This document shows, one piece after another, positions 18,168 through 27,515 of a DNA stretch of 64,000 bases. Both the position numbers and the translations under genes were made by a program. The notes under the pieces are model-generated. The model was not told the DNA's origin, did not search any database, and was given only the letters and a program-made list of their open reading frames with translations. Source of the DNA: Paracoccaceae bacterium. Its GTDB lineage: Bacteria; Pseudomonadota; Alphaproteobacteria; Rhodobacterales; Rhodobacteraceae. Within the stretch, counting starts at the first letter, position 1. Each line of letters starts with the position of its first letter. Where the stretch lies: positions 1 through 64,000 of the forward strand of contig JASJAU010000006.1 of assembly GCA_030066855.1 (NCBI GenBank), in the 5' to 3' direction.

Positions 18168-19561
18168 GTTCGGCGCGTCTCCCGTATCACCCCTTCGATC
18201 CTTGCGAGGTCATTGGGGACCCGCGTGATCCGTTCCGATCGCTCATACAGATCCGCCATCCGCTTTGGAAGAGGCGGGCGGACAGCTGTCGCGGCCTCGA
18301 CCGCGTCCGGGAATTTGGCCGGATGCGCCGTGGCAAGCGTGATCATGGGCGTGGACGGCGCGCGCGCCGCGTGAGCGTCGCCCACATGCACTCCGACGGC
18401 GGTGTGGGGGCACAGAAGCTCGCCCCGATCCGCCAGATTGCGCGTGATCTCGGCAGACGTCGTCACCTCGTTCGCCGTGCCGCTGTCGTAATGGCTGCGG
18501 AGAGCGGTGATCGCGTTCTCGGACACCCGGAAACCGCCCTCGCCCGCCAGCTCCCGCATCAGCCCGGCAATCGCCGCGTCGTCCTTGTCATGGGCCCAAA
18601 AGAGCGCCCGTTCGAAGTTTGAGGAGACCTCGATATCCATCGACGGGCTGATCGATGGGGACACGCCGCGCTTTGTGTACTCTCCGCTTTCGAGACAGCG
18701 GTGCAGAATGTCGTTCTGGTTCGTCGCAATCACCAGCCGGTCGATGGGCAGCCCCATCTCCTTGGCGATGAAGCCCGCGAAGATGTCTCCGAAGTTGCCC
18801 GTGGGCACCGTGAAGCTGACTTGCCGAGCAGGCGCGCCCAATGAGACCGCCGACGAGAAGTAATAGACGACCTGCGCCAGCACACGCGCCCAGTTGATCG
18901 AATTGACCGCCGCCAGCCCGACCTCGTCCCGAAAGTCGAAGTCGTTGAACATGTCCTTCAGCCGCGCCTGGCAATCGTCGAAGTCGCCCTCGACGGCGAG
19001 CGCGTGGACGTTCGACTCGGACGGCGTGGTCATCTGCCGCCGCTGCACCTCGCTCACGCGCCCGTGCGGGTACATGATGAAGACGTCGACGTTGTCGAGG
19101 CCCTTGAACGCCTCGATCGCCGCGCTCCCGGTGTCGCCGCTCGTCGCGCCGACGATGGTGATCCGCTTGCCCGACCGCGCCAGCGCCGTCTGGAACATCT
19201 GGCCGATCATCTGCATCGCGAAGTCTTTGAAGGCCAGGGTCGGCCCGTGGAACAGCTCCAGAAGGAAGTGGTTCGCGTCGAGCTGTACCAGCGGCGCCCG
19301 GGCGTCATGACCGAAAGTGGCGTAGGCCCGCTCGATGATCCCGCGGAATTCTTCGTCGGCGAACGTGTCGCCCACGAAGGGGCGCATGACGCGATAAGCC
19401 AGCTCCTCATAAGACAGCCCCGCCAGCGCGGCGATCTCGTCCGCCGTCATCGCAGGCACTGTCTCGGGCACATAGAGCCCGCCGTCCCGGGCCAGCCCGG
19501 TCAGCATCGCCTCTTCGAAACTCAGAACCGGAGCCTGCCCCCGGGTGGATACGTATCTCAT
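18164..19561 (-). CDS. thrC: Threonine synthase
   Basis: A 465-residue PLP enzyme converting O-phosphohomoserine to threonine. It shows the long (yeast/E. coli-like) form: MRYVSTRGQAPVLSFEEAML, the PLP lysine in HGPTLAFKDFAMQ (Lys112), and VGATSGDTGSAAIEAF, the phosphate-binding loop. The start at 19561 overlaps the surf1 stop by 4 nt (ATGA). Its position in an oxidase operon is typical of this order, so its expression may follow the respiratory genes. Confidence 0.93.
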   Translation of the reverse strand: MRYVSTRGQAPVLSFEEAMLTGLARDGGLYVPETVPAMTADEIAALAGLSYEELAYRVMRPFVGDTFADEEFRGIIERAYATFGHDARAPLVQLDANHFLLELFHGPTLAFKDFAMQMIGQMFQTALARSGKRITIVGATSGDTGSAAIEAFKGLDNVDVFIMYPHGRVSEVQRRQMTTPSESNVHALAVEGDFDDCQARLKDMFNDFDFRDEVGLAAVNSINWARVLAQVVYYFSSAVSLGAPARQVSFTVPTGNFGDIFAGFIAKEMGLPIDRLVIATNQNDILHRCLESGEYTKRGVSPSISPSMDIEVSSNFERALFWAHDKDDAAIAGLMRELAGEGGFRVSENAITALRSHYDSGTANEVTTSAEITRNLADRGELLCPHTAVGVHVGDAHAARAPSTPMITLATAHPAKFPDAVEAATAVRPPLPKRMADLYERSERITRVPNDLARIEGVIRETRRT

Positions 19562-20244
19562 GCCTCGCCCTCTGGCCTTCGGCGCCTCATACGCCAAAGA
19601 AAAAACGCCGTCATCCCCGCCCAGACCGTCGCCAGTCCGAACCACTGGATCGCATAGCCAAGGTGATCGTTGGGAATCCCGCTCGAATCGACTGGCAAGG
19701 GCGTCGCGCGAGGGTCCGTTCCCGACACGGTACGGGCGATGACCAGTACTGGCTCAGCGCCCAGCGCCTCTGCCATGCGCGGCACATCGCGGGCGAACCA
19801 GATGCCCGCCGCCAGATCGGGTTCCGGCGTGAAGCGGTCGACCTCCTCCGGCCAGTGCAGGTTGCCTGTGACGGTCATTGCAGTCGCCGGGCGCCCCGCA
19901 TTCTTTTCCGTTGTCCAGATGTAGCCCTCGTCCACCATGATACGGCGTCCGTGGTCGGTCTCAAACGCCGATATCACCCGGTACCCCGCCCCCGACGCCT
20001 TCGTGGAGACCAGAACGTTCAATTCCTCGCCCACGGTCCTTCCTTCGATCCGAACCGGCAGATACCGGTCAGCATCCACCACCGGTCTTTCCGGCAAAGC
20101 GACCGGCGCCGCGACGATCCGGGCGTCGATCTCGGCCAGAATCGCCTCCTTCCACGCCAGCCTCTGCAACTGCCAAACCCCGAGCGATATCAGCACGCCG
20201 GTCCCGGCGATCCCGAAGATCAGGGGCAGAAGGAAACGGCGCAT
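19558..20244 (-). CDS. SURF1 family cytochrome oxidase assembly protein
   Basis: A 228-residue membrane protein with one helix at each end (about 4-22 and 195-217) and a periplasmic middle containing the family phrases SLGVWQLQRLAWKEAI and VDEGYIWTT, and RPATAMTVTGNLHWPEEVDR. SURF1 delivers or stabilises heme a during subunit I maturation. It follows ctaE after a 74-nt gap that contains a hairpin, and its end overlaps thrC. Confidence 0.9.
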   Translation of the reverse strand: MRRFLLPLIFGIAGTGVLISLGVWQLQRLAWKEAILAEIDARIVAAPVALPERPVVDADRYLPVRIEGRTVGEELNVLVSTKASGAGYRVISAFETDHGRRIMVDEGYIWTTEKNAGRPATAMTVTGNLHWPEEVDRFTPEPDLAAGIWFARDVPRMAEALGAEPVLVIARTVSGTDPRATPLPVDSSGIPNDHLGYAIQWFGLATVWAGMTAFFLWRMRRRRPEGEA

Positions 20245-20262
20245 CGCAGGCCTCTCAAGGGA

Positions 20263-20289
20263 AAAGGCGCGAGGTGTCCCCGCGCCTTT
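20263..20289 (-). terminator. Candidate attenuator or partial terminator between ctaE and surf1
   Basis: Inverted repeat AAAGGCGCG (20263-20271) and CGCGCCTTT (20281-20289) around a 9-nt loop. Read on the minus strand the stem ends in CTTTT, a short T run of four. The downstream genes surf1-thrC-M16-GNAT are closely overlapped and have no other visible promoter, so partial read-through is the simplest reading. The T run is short for a full terminator. Confidence 0.5.
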
Positions 20290-20318
20290 CGGTCAGTCGC
20301 TTTGTTGAATGGCGCGGC

Positions 20319-21125
20319 TCACGCGCCCCAGATGTAGATCGAGGCGAACAAGAAAAGCCAGACCACATCCACGAAGTGCCAATACCAGGCCGCGGCTTCA
20401 AAACCGACATGCTTCTCGGGCGTGAAGTGCCCGGCCCTAAGACGCAGGTAGCATACAAACAGGAAGATCGTGCCAATGATCACATGCGCTCCGTGAAAGC
20501 CGGTCGCCATAAAGAAGTTCGCGCCATAGATGTTGCCGGAAAACCCGAACGCCGCGTGGCTGTACTCGTAAGCTTGAAATGCGGTGAAGAGCACGCCCAG
20601 CAAGATGGCGATGATCAGACCGTTCGCCATATCCCTGCGGTTGTTCTCATGCACGATCGCATGGTGCGCCCAGGTGGCTGCGGCGCCCGAGCAGAGGAGG
20701 ATAAGCGTATTCACGAGAGGAAGATGCCAAGGGTCAAAAGTCTCGATGCCAACTGGCGGCCAAGGGCCATCAATAGCCGGGCTGAGACCGCCGGGGTCCA
20801 TCGGATACAGCGCGTGCTTGAAAAAGCTCCAGAACCACGCCGAGAAGAACATGATCTCGGACATGATGAACATTATAAAGCCGTAGCGCAGGCCGAGCCG
20901 GACAACCGGCGTGTGATCGCCGGCTTTCGATTCCGCGACCACGTCCGACCACCAGGCAAACATGACGTATGCAACGCCGACCAGCCCGATGAAGAAGAGG
21001 AACGGCGTGACGCCGTGCATCCACAAGACCGCCCCGAATAACATCGTGAAGCCCGAAACGGCCCCAACGAAAGGCCAGATCGAGGGATCGAGGATGTGGT
21101 AGTCGTGGTTCTTTACATGCGCCAT
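20319..21125 (-). CDS. ctaE: Cytochrome c oxidase subunit III
   Basis: A 268-residue polytopic protein with seven hydrophobic helices. Family phrases are [20 protein letters not shown] at the N-terminus, [40 protein letters not shown] and [19 protein letters not shown], ending with [20 protein letters not shown]. It lies 23 nt after ctaG in the oxidase operon. Subunit I (ctaD) is not in the window. Confidence 0.95.
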   Translation of the reverse strand: MAHVKNHDYHILDPSIWPFVGAVSGFTMLFGAVLWMHGVTPFLFFIGLVGVAYVMFAWWSDVVAESKAGDHTPVVRLGLRYGFIMFIMSEIMFFSAWFWSFFKHALYPMDPGGLSPAIDGPWPPVGIETFDPWHLPLVNTLILLCSGAAATWAHHAIVHENNRRDMANGLIIAILLGVLFTAFQAYEYSHAAFGFSGNIYGANFFMATGFHGAHVIIGTIFLFVCYLRLRAGHFTPEKHVGFEAAAWYWHFVDVVWLFLFASIYIWGA

Positions 21126-21148
21126 GTCGATCGTCCCCTTGGCGGTTC

Positions 21149-21757
21149 TTAGTTCAGGTCTTGCTGGTCCGGCACCTTATCCAGACTGGCCTGCTGCTCA
21201 AGGTAATCCTCGGGCAGGTCCGTCTTGTGGAAGGTATAGGACAGCGTGATGGTTTTGGCGTACTTCGCGTCCGGATCGTCAAGGATCTCTGGCTCGACGA
21301 AGAAATTGACGGGCATCGTCACCCGCTCGCCGGGTTGAAGCACCTGCATCTCGAAGCAGAAGCAGTGAATCTTGGAAAAGAACGCGCCCGCAGCGAAGGG
21401 CGCGACATTGAAGCTCGCCGTGCCTGCGATCGCCCGGTCGGTCGGGTTGTAGGCCTCGTAGAAAGCGAGCCCCTCCTCGCCGATGCGGATCGTCATCTCG
21501 CGCTCGACGGGCTTGAACTCCCAAGGCATGTCCGAGGCTTTCGAGGCGTCGAATCGCACAACGACTGTCTGCTCTAGCGGCTCGTCCATGGCGGCTTCGG
21601 CCACGTCGGTCGCGCCGCCCCAGCCGGTCACCCGGCAGAACCAGTCGTAGAGCGGCACCGACGCCCAAGCGAGAGAGCCCATGAAGACGACCACGCCCAC
21701 AAGCTGAAGAACCGTCTTGTTCTTCGGGTCCATCGGGGTCTTGGTCGTGTCGGTCAT
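21149..21757 (-). CDS. ctaG: Cytochrome c oxidase assembly protein CtaG (Cox11 family)
   Basis: A 202-residue protein with one N-terminal membrane helix (residues 15-33) and a periplasmic immunoglobulin-like copper domain. The copper ligands Cys132 and Cys134 (HCFCFEMQ) and the membrane-proximal Cys41 ([11 protein letters not shown]) match Cox11, which delivers copper to the CuB site of subunit I. Its ATG overlaps the small upstream gene by 4 nt, which fixes the start at 21757. Confidence 0.95.
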   Translation of the reverse strand: MTDTTKTPMDPKNKTVLQLVGVVVFMGSLAWASVPLYDWFCRVTGWGGATDVAEAAMDEPLEQTVVVRFDASKASDMPWEFKPVEREMTIRIGEEGLAFYEAYNPTDRAIAGTASFNVAPFAAGAFFSKIHCFCFEMQVLQPGERVTMPVNFFVEPEILDDPDAKYAKTITLSYTFHKTDLPEDYLEQQASLDKVPDQQDLN

Positions 21758-21945
21758 TGCCCCTCCCCGGCGGGAACCATCTCCATGCGCGGCGCGTGAT
21801 CGAAGGCTTGCATCGAGTCCCCTCGCTGCACTTTGACCACGGTGAGCCCAAAGACCACTGCGATTAAGAACACAAGCGTCAGCGCCACGCCAACGTTCCG
21901 CGAGAACCGGCGCTGGTGGATTTCGTGGGTTGCCTTCAGACCCAT
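21754..21945 (-). CDS. Small single-pass membrane protein in oxidase operon (CoxF-like)
   Basis: A 63-residue protein with one membrane helix (about 18-38, VGVALTLVFLIAVVFGLTVV) after a basic N-terminus (HEIHQRRFSRN). A small gene of this size between ctaB and ctaG is often seen in Rhodobacterales and Rhizobiales oxidase operons (called CoxF). Start and stop overlap both neighbours (1 nt with ctaB, 4 nt with ctaG), strong evidence that it is translated. Likely an oxidase assembly helper; no catalytic motif. Confidence 0.75.
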   Translation of the reverse strand: MGLKATHEIHQRRFSRNVGVALTLVFLIAVVFGLTVVKVQRGDSMQAFDHAPRMEMVPAGEGQ

Positions 21946-22877
21946 CAGATCGCGCCCCCGAACCGCAGCGCCGCGTCGACCAGAAGAGCGCCGAAATGCG
22001 CAAAGAGATACAAGAGCGAGAACCGGAAGAACGCCTTCTCGACCTTGTACTTGTCGGCCTCCGCGTCCGCTTCGCTCCGCCGCCAGATATATACCGCACC
22101 TTTAAGGAACCAAAGGTTGAGCGCCACGGCCACGACCAGAGTTGCTGGTCCGCCCACGGATGTCAGCGCCAGCCAGACGCCAACCGGCGCCAAGAGCGCC
22201 GTATAGGCCAGGATGTGCCGGCGCGTCGCCCTGCGCCCGTGCGTCACGGTCAGCATCGGCACGCCGGCATCGTCGTAGTCCGACTTCATGAACAGCGCGA
22301 GCGCCCAGAAATGCGGCGGCGTCCACATGAAGATCAGCGCGAACATGAGTGCGGATTCGACGGATACGCCGCCCGTCACCGCCGCCCAGCCGATCATCGG
22401 CGGGAAGGCTCCGGCCGCGCCGCCTATGACGATGTTCTGCGGCGTCCAGCGCTTCAACCACATCGTATAGATGGCGATATAAAAGAAGATTGTGAAGGCG
22501 AGCAGCCCGGCGGCGAAGAGGTTCGTCGCCAGCGCCATCATCACCACCGCGATGCCGGAAAGCCCGACGCCGATGGCCAGCGCCTCGCCCGGCTCGACCC
22601 GGCCCGAGGGCACCGGCCGCTTTGCGGTCCGGCGCATCACGGCGTCGATGTCGGCGTCGTACCACATGTTCAAGGCGCCCGACGCGCCCGCGCCCAGCGC
22701 AATGAAGAGGATGGCTGCGAAGGCCTCGAACGGATGCAGCCCGCCCGGCGCCACGACCAGCCCGACAAGCGCCGTGAAAACCACGAGCGACATCACCCGC
22801 GGCTTCAAAAGCGCGACGTAATCGCCGAAGGTCGGCTCGTACTCGCGCTCGGCGATGTTGACGCTGATCTCGGCCAT
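21945..22877 (-). CDS. ctaB: Heme O synthase (protoheme IX farnesyltransferase)
   Basis: A 310-residue UbiA-superfamily prenyltransferase that adds a farnesyl group to heme b to make heme o for the oxidase. The Asp-rich motif is [15 protein letters not shown], preceding [16 protein letters not shown], and a second acidic motif [10 protein letters not shown] lies in the second conserved loop. About nine membrane helices. It starts 8 nt after ctaC, consistent with co-translation. Confidence 0.95.
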   Translation of the reverse strand: MAEISVNIAEREYEPTFGDYVALLKPRVMSLVVFTALVGLVVAPGGLHPFEAFAAILFIALGAGASGALNMWYDADIDAVMRRTAKRPVPSGRVEPGEALAIGVGLSGIAVVMMALATNLFAAGLLAFTIFFYIAIYTMWLKRWTPQNIVIGGAAGAFPPMIGWAAVTGGVSVESALMFALIFMWTPPHFWALALFMKSDYDDAGVPMLTVTHGRRATRRHILAYTALLAPVGVWLALTSVGGPATLVVAVALNLWFLKGAVYIWRRSEADAEADKYKVEKAFFRFSLLYLFAHFGALLVDAALRFGGAI

Positions 22878-22885
22878 GACGATCC

Positions 22886-23842
22886 TTAGTTCGCGGAGGC
22901 TATTCTGAGCGCGCGCGGCTTTGGAATGATCTCGCCAGCCTCGGCGGCCGCCCGCGCGTCATCCAGCCAGACGTTGTAGTCGTCCTCGGTCACAGCGATC
23001 ACGGTGATCGGCATATAGGCGTGGCTGATCCCGCACAGCTCGGAACACTGGCCGAAATACACGCCCTCCATGCCCTCTTCGACTTCAAACCAGAGCTCGG
23101 CCAGCCGGCCCGGCACGCCGTCCTGCTTCACGCCGAAGGACGGGATCGTCCAGGAGTGGATCACGTCCGCCGCCGTCACCTGAACAACGACGGTCTTGCC
23201 GGTCGGCACGACCACGGCCGTGTCGGTAGCCAGAAGGAAGGCATTCTCGTCATAGCCGAAGTACTCGAGCTTGGCCCGCGCCACATCCGTCAGAACCTGC
23301 GCGTCGCTCATTTCTTGATCGTCGCCCCAGCCGGCGGCCTCGTCGTCGATCTTGTAAGAGCCGTCGATCATGAAACTTTCGAACTCGATCCCTTCGTCGA
23401 CATATTCATAGCCCCAGTACCACTGATAGCCCGTCGCCTTCACGATGACCTCGCCCTGCGGAATCTCCTGCTGTTTGAACAGTACCGGCAGAGAGAAGGC
23501 GCCGATGAAAACGAGAATCACGATCGGAATGACGGTCCAGGCGACTTCGATCGGCGTGTTGTGCGTGAAACCGGCCGGTTCCGGATTGGAGCGGCGGTTG
23601 TATCTCACGATCACGACGGCCAGAAGCGCCATCACAAAGAGCGAAATCAGCGTGATGATAACCAGCAAGAGCCCGTCCAGCCATTGCAGGTCCGTGGCCA
23701 GTTCGGTCGCGGCGGGTTGAAACCCGGTCTCGCGATCGACCGGCGCCCCGATCACGGGCAGGCCTTGCGCGGCAGCGGTTGTTGCCGCGCCCGCGCCTGC
23801 GATGGCTGCGGCAAGGCGGCTGAAAAGAGTCGGTAGACGCAT
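22886..23842 (-). CDS. ctaC: Cytochrome c oxidase subunit II
   Basis: A 318-residue subunit with a signal peptide ([18 protein letters not shown]), two membrane helices (about 55-79 and 99-121) and a cupredoxin domain. The CuA site is complete: His229, Cys266, Glu268, Cys270, His274 and Met277 ([15 protein letters not shown]), and the aromatic [10 protein letters not shown] loop for electron entry is present. The start at 23842 gives the signal peptide; the 160-nt gap to tldD holds promoters for both divergent genes. Confidence 0.95.
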   Translation of the reverse strand: MRLPTLFSRLAAAIAGAGAATTAAAQGLPVIGAPVDRETGFQPAATELATDLQWLDGLLLVIITLISLFVMALLAVVIVRYNRRSNPEPAGFTHNTPIEVAWTVIPIVILVFIGAFSLPVLFKQQEIPQGEVIVKATGYQWYWGYEYVDEGIEFESFMIDGSYKIDDEAAGWGDDQEMSDAQVLTDVARAKLEYFGYDENAFLLATDTAVVVPTGKTVVVQVTAADVIHSWTIPSFGVKQDGVPGRLAELWFEVEEGMEGVYFGQCSELCGISHAYMPITVIAVTEDDYNVWLDDARAAAEAGEIIPKPRALRIASAN

Positions 23843-24002
23843 CTGTCCTCGGTCCTGTTTGGCGTGGCGGTCCCCGGCCCGATACGGCGCGACCGCCGGA
23901 CCTGTTGTTCTTCCGCCGTTTGAAATCATATTAGATGTTCGGGAACAAGGCTCCCCATTGCGGCATTCAGCCGCTCAGAGCCTCAGATTTGAGGACGCTT
24001 CC

Positions 24003-25427
24003 ATGTCGGATCACACCCCCTTCCGCCCCTTTGAGACCCACCTCGACCAAGAGGCGGCGCTGGGGCTCCTGCGCGACGCCGTCGCAGGGGCCGATGACGG
24101 AGAGCTCTTTCTGGAGCGCCGACGCTCCGAAGTGCTGACCTGGGATGACGGACGGGTCAAGACCGCCAGCTACGACGCTTCAGAGGGTTTCGGCCTTCGC
24201 GCCGTTCGGGGCGAGACCGCCGGCTACGCCCATTCCACGGACGTGAGCGAGCAGTCCCTGAAGCGCGCCGTCGCGACCGCTCGGCTGGCCGTGGGTGACG
24301 GCGGCGGCACCATGGCCGACGCGCCGCCGGCCACGAACCAAAAACTCTATTCCGACCACGATCCGATGGCGGATGCGGAATTTCCTGTTAAGATTGAGAC
24401 CCTTGCAGAGATCGACGCCTTCGCTCGCGGGCTCGACAAACGCGTGGTTCAGGTCTCGGCGACCCTAGCAGCGTCGTTGCAGGAGGTCGTCATCCTCCGC
24501 CCCGAAGGTCACGCGGTCACAGACACGCGGCCCATGACCCGGCTCAATGTCTCGGTCATCGTCGAGGAGAACGGACGGCGCGAAAGCGGCATGTCCGGCG
24601 GCGGCGGACGCTATGCGCTCACCGGGCTCATCCAGCCGGACCACTGGCAGGACGCCGCCCGAGAGGCGCTCAGAATCGCGCTCGTCAACCTCGAGGCCGT
24701 CGCGGCGCCTGCCGGCGTGATGGACGTGGCGCTCGGCGCAGGCTGGCCCGGCATTTTGCTCCACGAAGCCATCGGCCACGGGCTGGAGGGCGACTTCAAC
24801 CGCAAGAAATCCTCCGCGTTCGCCGGGCTTATGGGCCAGCGGATCGCGTCAAAAGGCGTGACCGTGCTCGATGACGGTACGCTCCCCGACCGGCGCGGCT
24901 CGATCAGCGTCGATGACGAGGGCACGCCGTCCAATGCGACCACGCTGATCGAAGACGGCATTCTCGTGGGCTATATGCAAGACCGTCAGAATGCCCGGCT
25001 CATGGGCGTCAAACCCACGGGCAACGGTCGCCGCCAGAGCTACGCCCACACGCCGATGCCGCGCATGACCAACACTTACATGCTCTCGGGCGATGCCAAA
25101 CCGGATGAGATCGTGGGGGATGTGAAGGACGGCATCTACGCCATCGGCTTCGGCGGCGGCCAGGTCGACATCACCAATGGCAAGTTCGTCTTCTCCTGCA
25201 CCGAGGCCTACTTGGTCGAGAATGGCAAGATCGGCGCGCCCGTCAAGGGCGCCACACTGATCGGCGACGGGGCGACTGCGCTCAAGCAGATCCGCGCGGT
25301 CGGCAACGACATGGCGCTCGATCCGGGGATCGGGAACTGTGGCAAGAACGGCCAGTGGGTGCCGGTTGGCGTCGGCCAGCCGACGCTTTTGATCGGCGGG
25401 TTGACAGTGGGCGGCTCGGCGGCCTGA
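24003..25427 (+). CDS. tldD: Metalloprotease TldD
   Basis: A 474-residue member of the TldD/PmbA (modulator of DNA gyrase) family. The zinc motif HEAIGH (His254, Glu255, His259) lies in GWPGILLHEAIGHGLEGDF. The C-terminal GKNGQWVPVGVGQPTLLIGG is typical. TldD with TldE processes peptides such as microcins or CcdA; tldE is not in the window. The ATG at 24003 overlaps a small inverted repeat (CCTCA-GATT-TGAGG, 23985-23998) that carries the ribosome binding site. Confidence 0.93.
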   Translation: MSDHTPFRPFETHLDQEAALGLLRDAVAGADDGELFLERRRSEVLTWDDGRVKTASYDASEGFGLRAVRGETAGYAHSTDVSEQSLKRAVATARLAVGDGGGTMADAPPATNQKLYSDHDPMADAEFPVKIETLAEIDAFARGLDKRVVQVSATLAASLQEVVILRPEGHAVTDTRPMTRLNVSVIVEENGRRESGMSGGGGRYALTGLIQPDHWQDAAREALRIALVNLEAVAAPAGVMDVALGAGWPGILLHEAIGHGLEGDFNRKKSSAFAGLMGQRIASKGVTVLDDGTLPDRRGSISVDDEGTPSNATTLIEDGILVGYMQDRQNARLMGVKPTGNGRRQSYAHTPMPRMTNTYMLSGDAKPDEIVGDVKDGIYAIGFGGGQVDITNGKFVFSCTEAYLVENGKIGAPVKGATLIGDGATALKQIRAVGNDMALDPGIGNCGKNGQWVPVGVGQPTLLIGGLTVGGSAA

Positions 25428-25534
25428 GCGCGAAGAGGCCTGTCTGAACGGCGGCGCGCAGCCGCTCTGGGGCGTTGTAGAGGCGGGTCAAGCTGTTGTC
25501 GGGACTTCGTTGACGCTGTTTCAGCTTCCCACCT

Positions 25535-25542
25535 CCCCCCCC
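25535..25542 (+). repeat. Eight-cytosine tract in the tldD-membrane protein gap
   Basis: A run of C (25535-25542) within a CT-rich stretch, 70 nt before the next gene. The 184-nt gap otherwise shows no terminator, RNA gene or coding signal that I can support. Confidence 0.6.
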
Positions 25543-25611
25543 TCCCGAGCGCTGGCGCAAAACCTCCTCCGTGGCTAGGCTGCGGGCGCGCCGCAGTGCA
25601 GGAGGAGCGCG

Positions 25612-26121
25612 ATGCCCCGGATTTTCTGGTTCATTCTCGCTGCGACGCTGGCCCCCTGGCTCACCATGAACCTCGTCACCGCTCCAAGGATCGAGGAACT
25701 CGCCGGCGGGCTGCGTCTCCTCGACATGCGGTTCACCGGCTACTCCTTTGAGGAGGCCAGGGACTTCATTGCCGCCATCGGCGACGAGGGGGCGGCGCTC
25801 TATCTCGGGTGGCAGATGTGGCTCGACATGATCTTTCCGCCGCTTCTGGGCGCGGTCATGTTCCTGCTCTACCGCTGGCTCGTCCCCGGCTGGCCGGGCC
25901 TGACCGCCGCGATTGTGTCGCAGAGCTACGTCGTCGTGGACATCCTGGAGAATCTGGCGATCTCCGCAATGGCGCGCGCCGGAGCGGACGGCGTGACGCC
26001 CGAAATGGCAGCTCTGGCCAACCAGTGGACAGTCACGAAGTGGGGCCTCGCGATCGTCGGTCTCGCAATGCTGACCGTCGGCATCGGGATGCGTCTGCGA
26101 ATGCGCGGGCCGGCGGGCTAG
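25612..26121 (+). CDS. Hypothetical four-helix membrane protein
   Basis: A 169-residue protein with about four hydrophobic segments (residues 4-22, 66-88, 95-115 and 143-162). The segment FTGYSFEEARDFIAAIGDEG between helices 1 and 2 looks extracytoplasmic. I do not recognise a family. An AGGAGGAGCGCG ribosome binding site stands immediately before the ATG (25600-25611), supporting the start and translation. It may be co-transcribed with dprA but the CtrA site lies between them. Confidence 0.6.
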   Translation: MPRIFWFILAATLAPWLTMNLVTAPRIEELAGGLRLLDMRFTGYSFEEARDFIAAIGDEGAALYLGWQMWLDMIFPPLLGAVMFLLYRWLVPGWPGLTAAIVSQSYVVVDILENLAISAMARAGADGVTPEMAALANQWTVTKWGLAIVGLAMLTVGIGMRLRMRGPAG

Positions 26122-26204
26122 GCGAGTCCGCATCAGCCGTCGTCGGAAAGACCATCTGCCAAACCGCCCCTCCCCTGAAATAGCGAGGGCGCGGAGATTC
26201 ATCG

Positions 26205-26220
26205 TTAATCCCGCATTAAC
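26205..26220 (+). promoter_or_regulatory. Candidate CtrA binding site upstream of dprA
   Basis: TTAA (26205-26208), N7, TTAAC (26216-26220) matches the full CtrA consensus TTAA-N7-TTAAC, the only such pair I found in the window. Two GANTC (CcrM) sites flank it: GATTC 26196-26200 and GACTC 26222-26226. The site ends 42 nt before the dprA ATG. Confidence 0.6.
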
Positions 26221-26262
26221 CGACTCCTGTCAGATACGTTCTCAGCAAGAGACGGAGCCAGG

Positions 26263-27396
26263 ATGGCCAAGGACTTATCCCCTTCCACCCACCCTCTCAC
26301 CCCACCCCTCACAGAGGAAGAGTGGCGCTCCTGGCTCCGGCTCTTGCGCTCACGCCGCGTCGGAATCTCCACCTTTTTCAGAGTCATGGCGGAATACGGA
26401 TCGGCCGAGGCCGCGCTCGAAGCACTACCCGGGATAGCCGGCGAGGCGGGCGTATCCGACTACAAGGTCTGCCCCTTAGAGCCTGTCGAGCGCGAGTTCG
26501 ACGCCGCCCGGCAGGCGGGCGTCCGGACGGTCGCGATCGGCAGCAAGGAATACCCGAAATCGCTTGCCAACATCCCCGACCCGCCGCCGATCCTCTGGTG
26601 TCTCGGCGACATCGAGCTGCTCCAGCGCCCCATGATCGCCCTCGTCGGCGCCCGCAACGCCTCGTCCCTTGGCACCCGCATGGCGCGGAAGCTCGCGGCC
26701 GACCTCGGCAAAGACGGTCAGGTCATCGTCTCCGGCCTCGCACGGGGCGTCGACACCGCCGCCCATATCGCCGGCGTCGGGACCGGGACGATCGCCGTGA
26801 TGGCGGGCGGCGTGGACGTCGTCTATCCCGCCGAGAACGCGTCGCTCGCGCAGGAGATCGAAGAAAAAGGCCTGCGATTGAGCGAGATGCCCATGTCCGC
26901 CGCGCCTCAGGCGCGCCACTTCCCGCGCCGCAACCGGATCGTCTCGGGCCTGGCCCGGGCCGTCGTTGTTGTCGAGGCAGCCGCCAAATCCGGCAGCCTG
27001 ATCACCGCCCGCACCGCGCTCGACCAGGGTCGCGACGTGCTTGCTGTGCCCGGCCACCCGTTCGACGCCCGCGCCTCAGGATGCAACATGCTGATCCGCG
27101 ACGGCGCTGAGCTCGTCCGGTCGGCGATGGACGTTCTCGAAGCGCTGGAGCGCCCGGATCCCGAGGCCCCAGCGGATGTCGCGCCGGAGCGCGCGGAAGC
27201 TCCGGGACCTTCCGTTCCGATGCATGAGCTGCATCAGCAGATTCTCGACCGTCTTGGCCCTAGCCCGGTGCCGGAGGACCAGGTCATCCGCGACCTGAAG
27301 ATCCCTGCCGGAACGGTCTCGCCCGCAATTGTCGATCTTGAGCTTGACGGCAAAATCCGGCGCGAGGCGGGCGGCATGCTCGCGCTGGCGACCTGA
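26263..27396 (+). CDS. dprA: DNA processing protein DprA
   Basis: A 377-residue DprA/Smf protein that loads RecA onto incoming single-stranded DNA. The Rossmann-like core has GARNASSLGTRMARKLAADL, IVSGLARGVDTAAHIAGVGT and MAGGVDVVYPAEN, and then the RNRIVSGLARAVVVVEAAAK motif. A C-terminal winged-helix-like segment (HELHQQILDRLGPSPVPEDQ) is present. The upstream CtrA site suggests cell-cycle or gene-transfer-agent linked regulation. Confidence 0.95.
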   Translation: MAKDLSPSTHPLTPPLTEEEWRSWLRLLRSRRVGISTFFRVMAEYGSAEAALEALPGIAGEAGVSDYKVCPLEPVEREFDAARQAGVRTVAIGSKEYPKSLANIPDPPPILWCLGDIELLQRPMIALVGARNASSLGTRMARKLAADLGKDGQVIVSGLARGVDTAAHIAGVGTGTIAVMAGGVDVVYPAENASLAQEIEEKGLRLSEMPMSAAPQARHFPRRNRIVSGLARAVVVVEAAAKSGSLITARTALDQGRDVLAVPGHPFDARASGCNMLIRDGAELVRSAMDVLEALERPDPEAPADVAPERAEAPGPSVPMHELHQQILDRLGPSPVPEDQVIRDLKIPAGTVSPAIVDLELDGKIRREAGGMLALAT

Positions 27397-27515
27397 CGCT
27401 CGGGCGCATCTGTCGCACGGCTTCAGCTGCCCGAAAATCGCCCGAGCGTTGACAAGCCCATGCCCGATCCCACATGTACCGCCGCCAAGGTCTGCTATTT
27501 TCCGAAAGGTTTTTC

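Noticed and set aside
23985-23998. CCTCA-GATT-TGAGG repeat covering the tldD ribosome binding site as an RNA switch
   Set aside because: Arms are only five bases and no second structure is visible; not enough to claim regulation.
25282-26202. Minus-strand frame over the tldD end and the membrane protein
   Set aside because: It runs against TldD residues and a protein with a good ribosome binding site; its composition is unlike a real protein.
26275-26300. CTTATCCCC at the dprA start as a DnaA box
   Set aside because: Differs from TTATCCACA at the last positions and lies in coding sequence.
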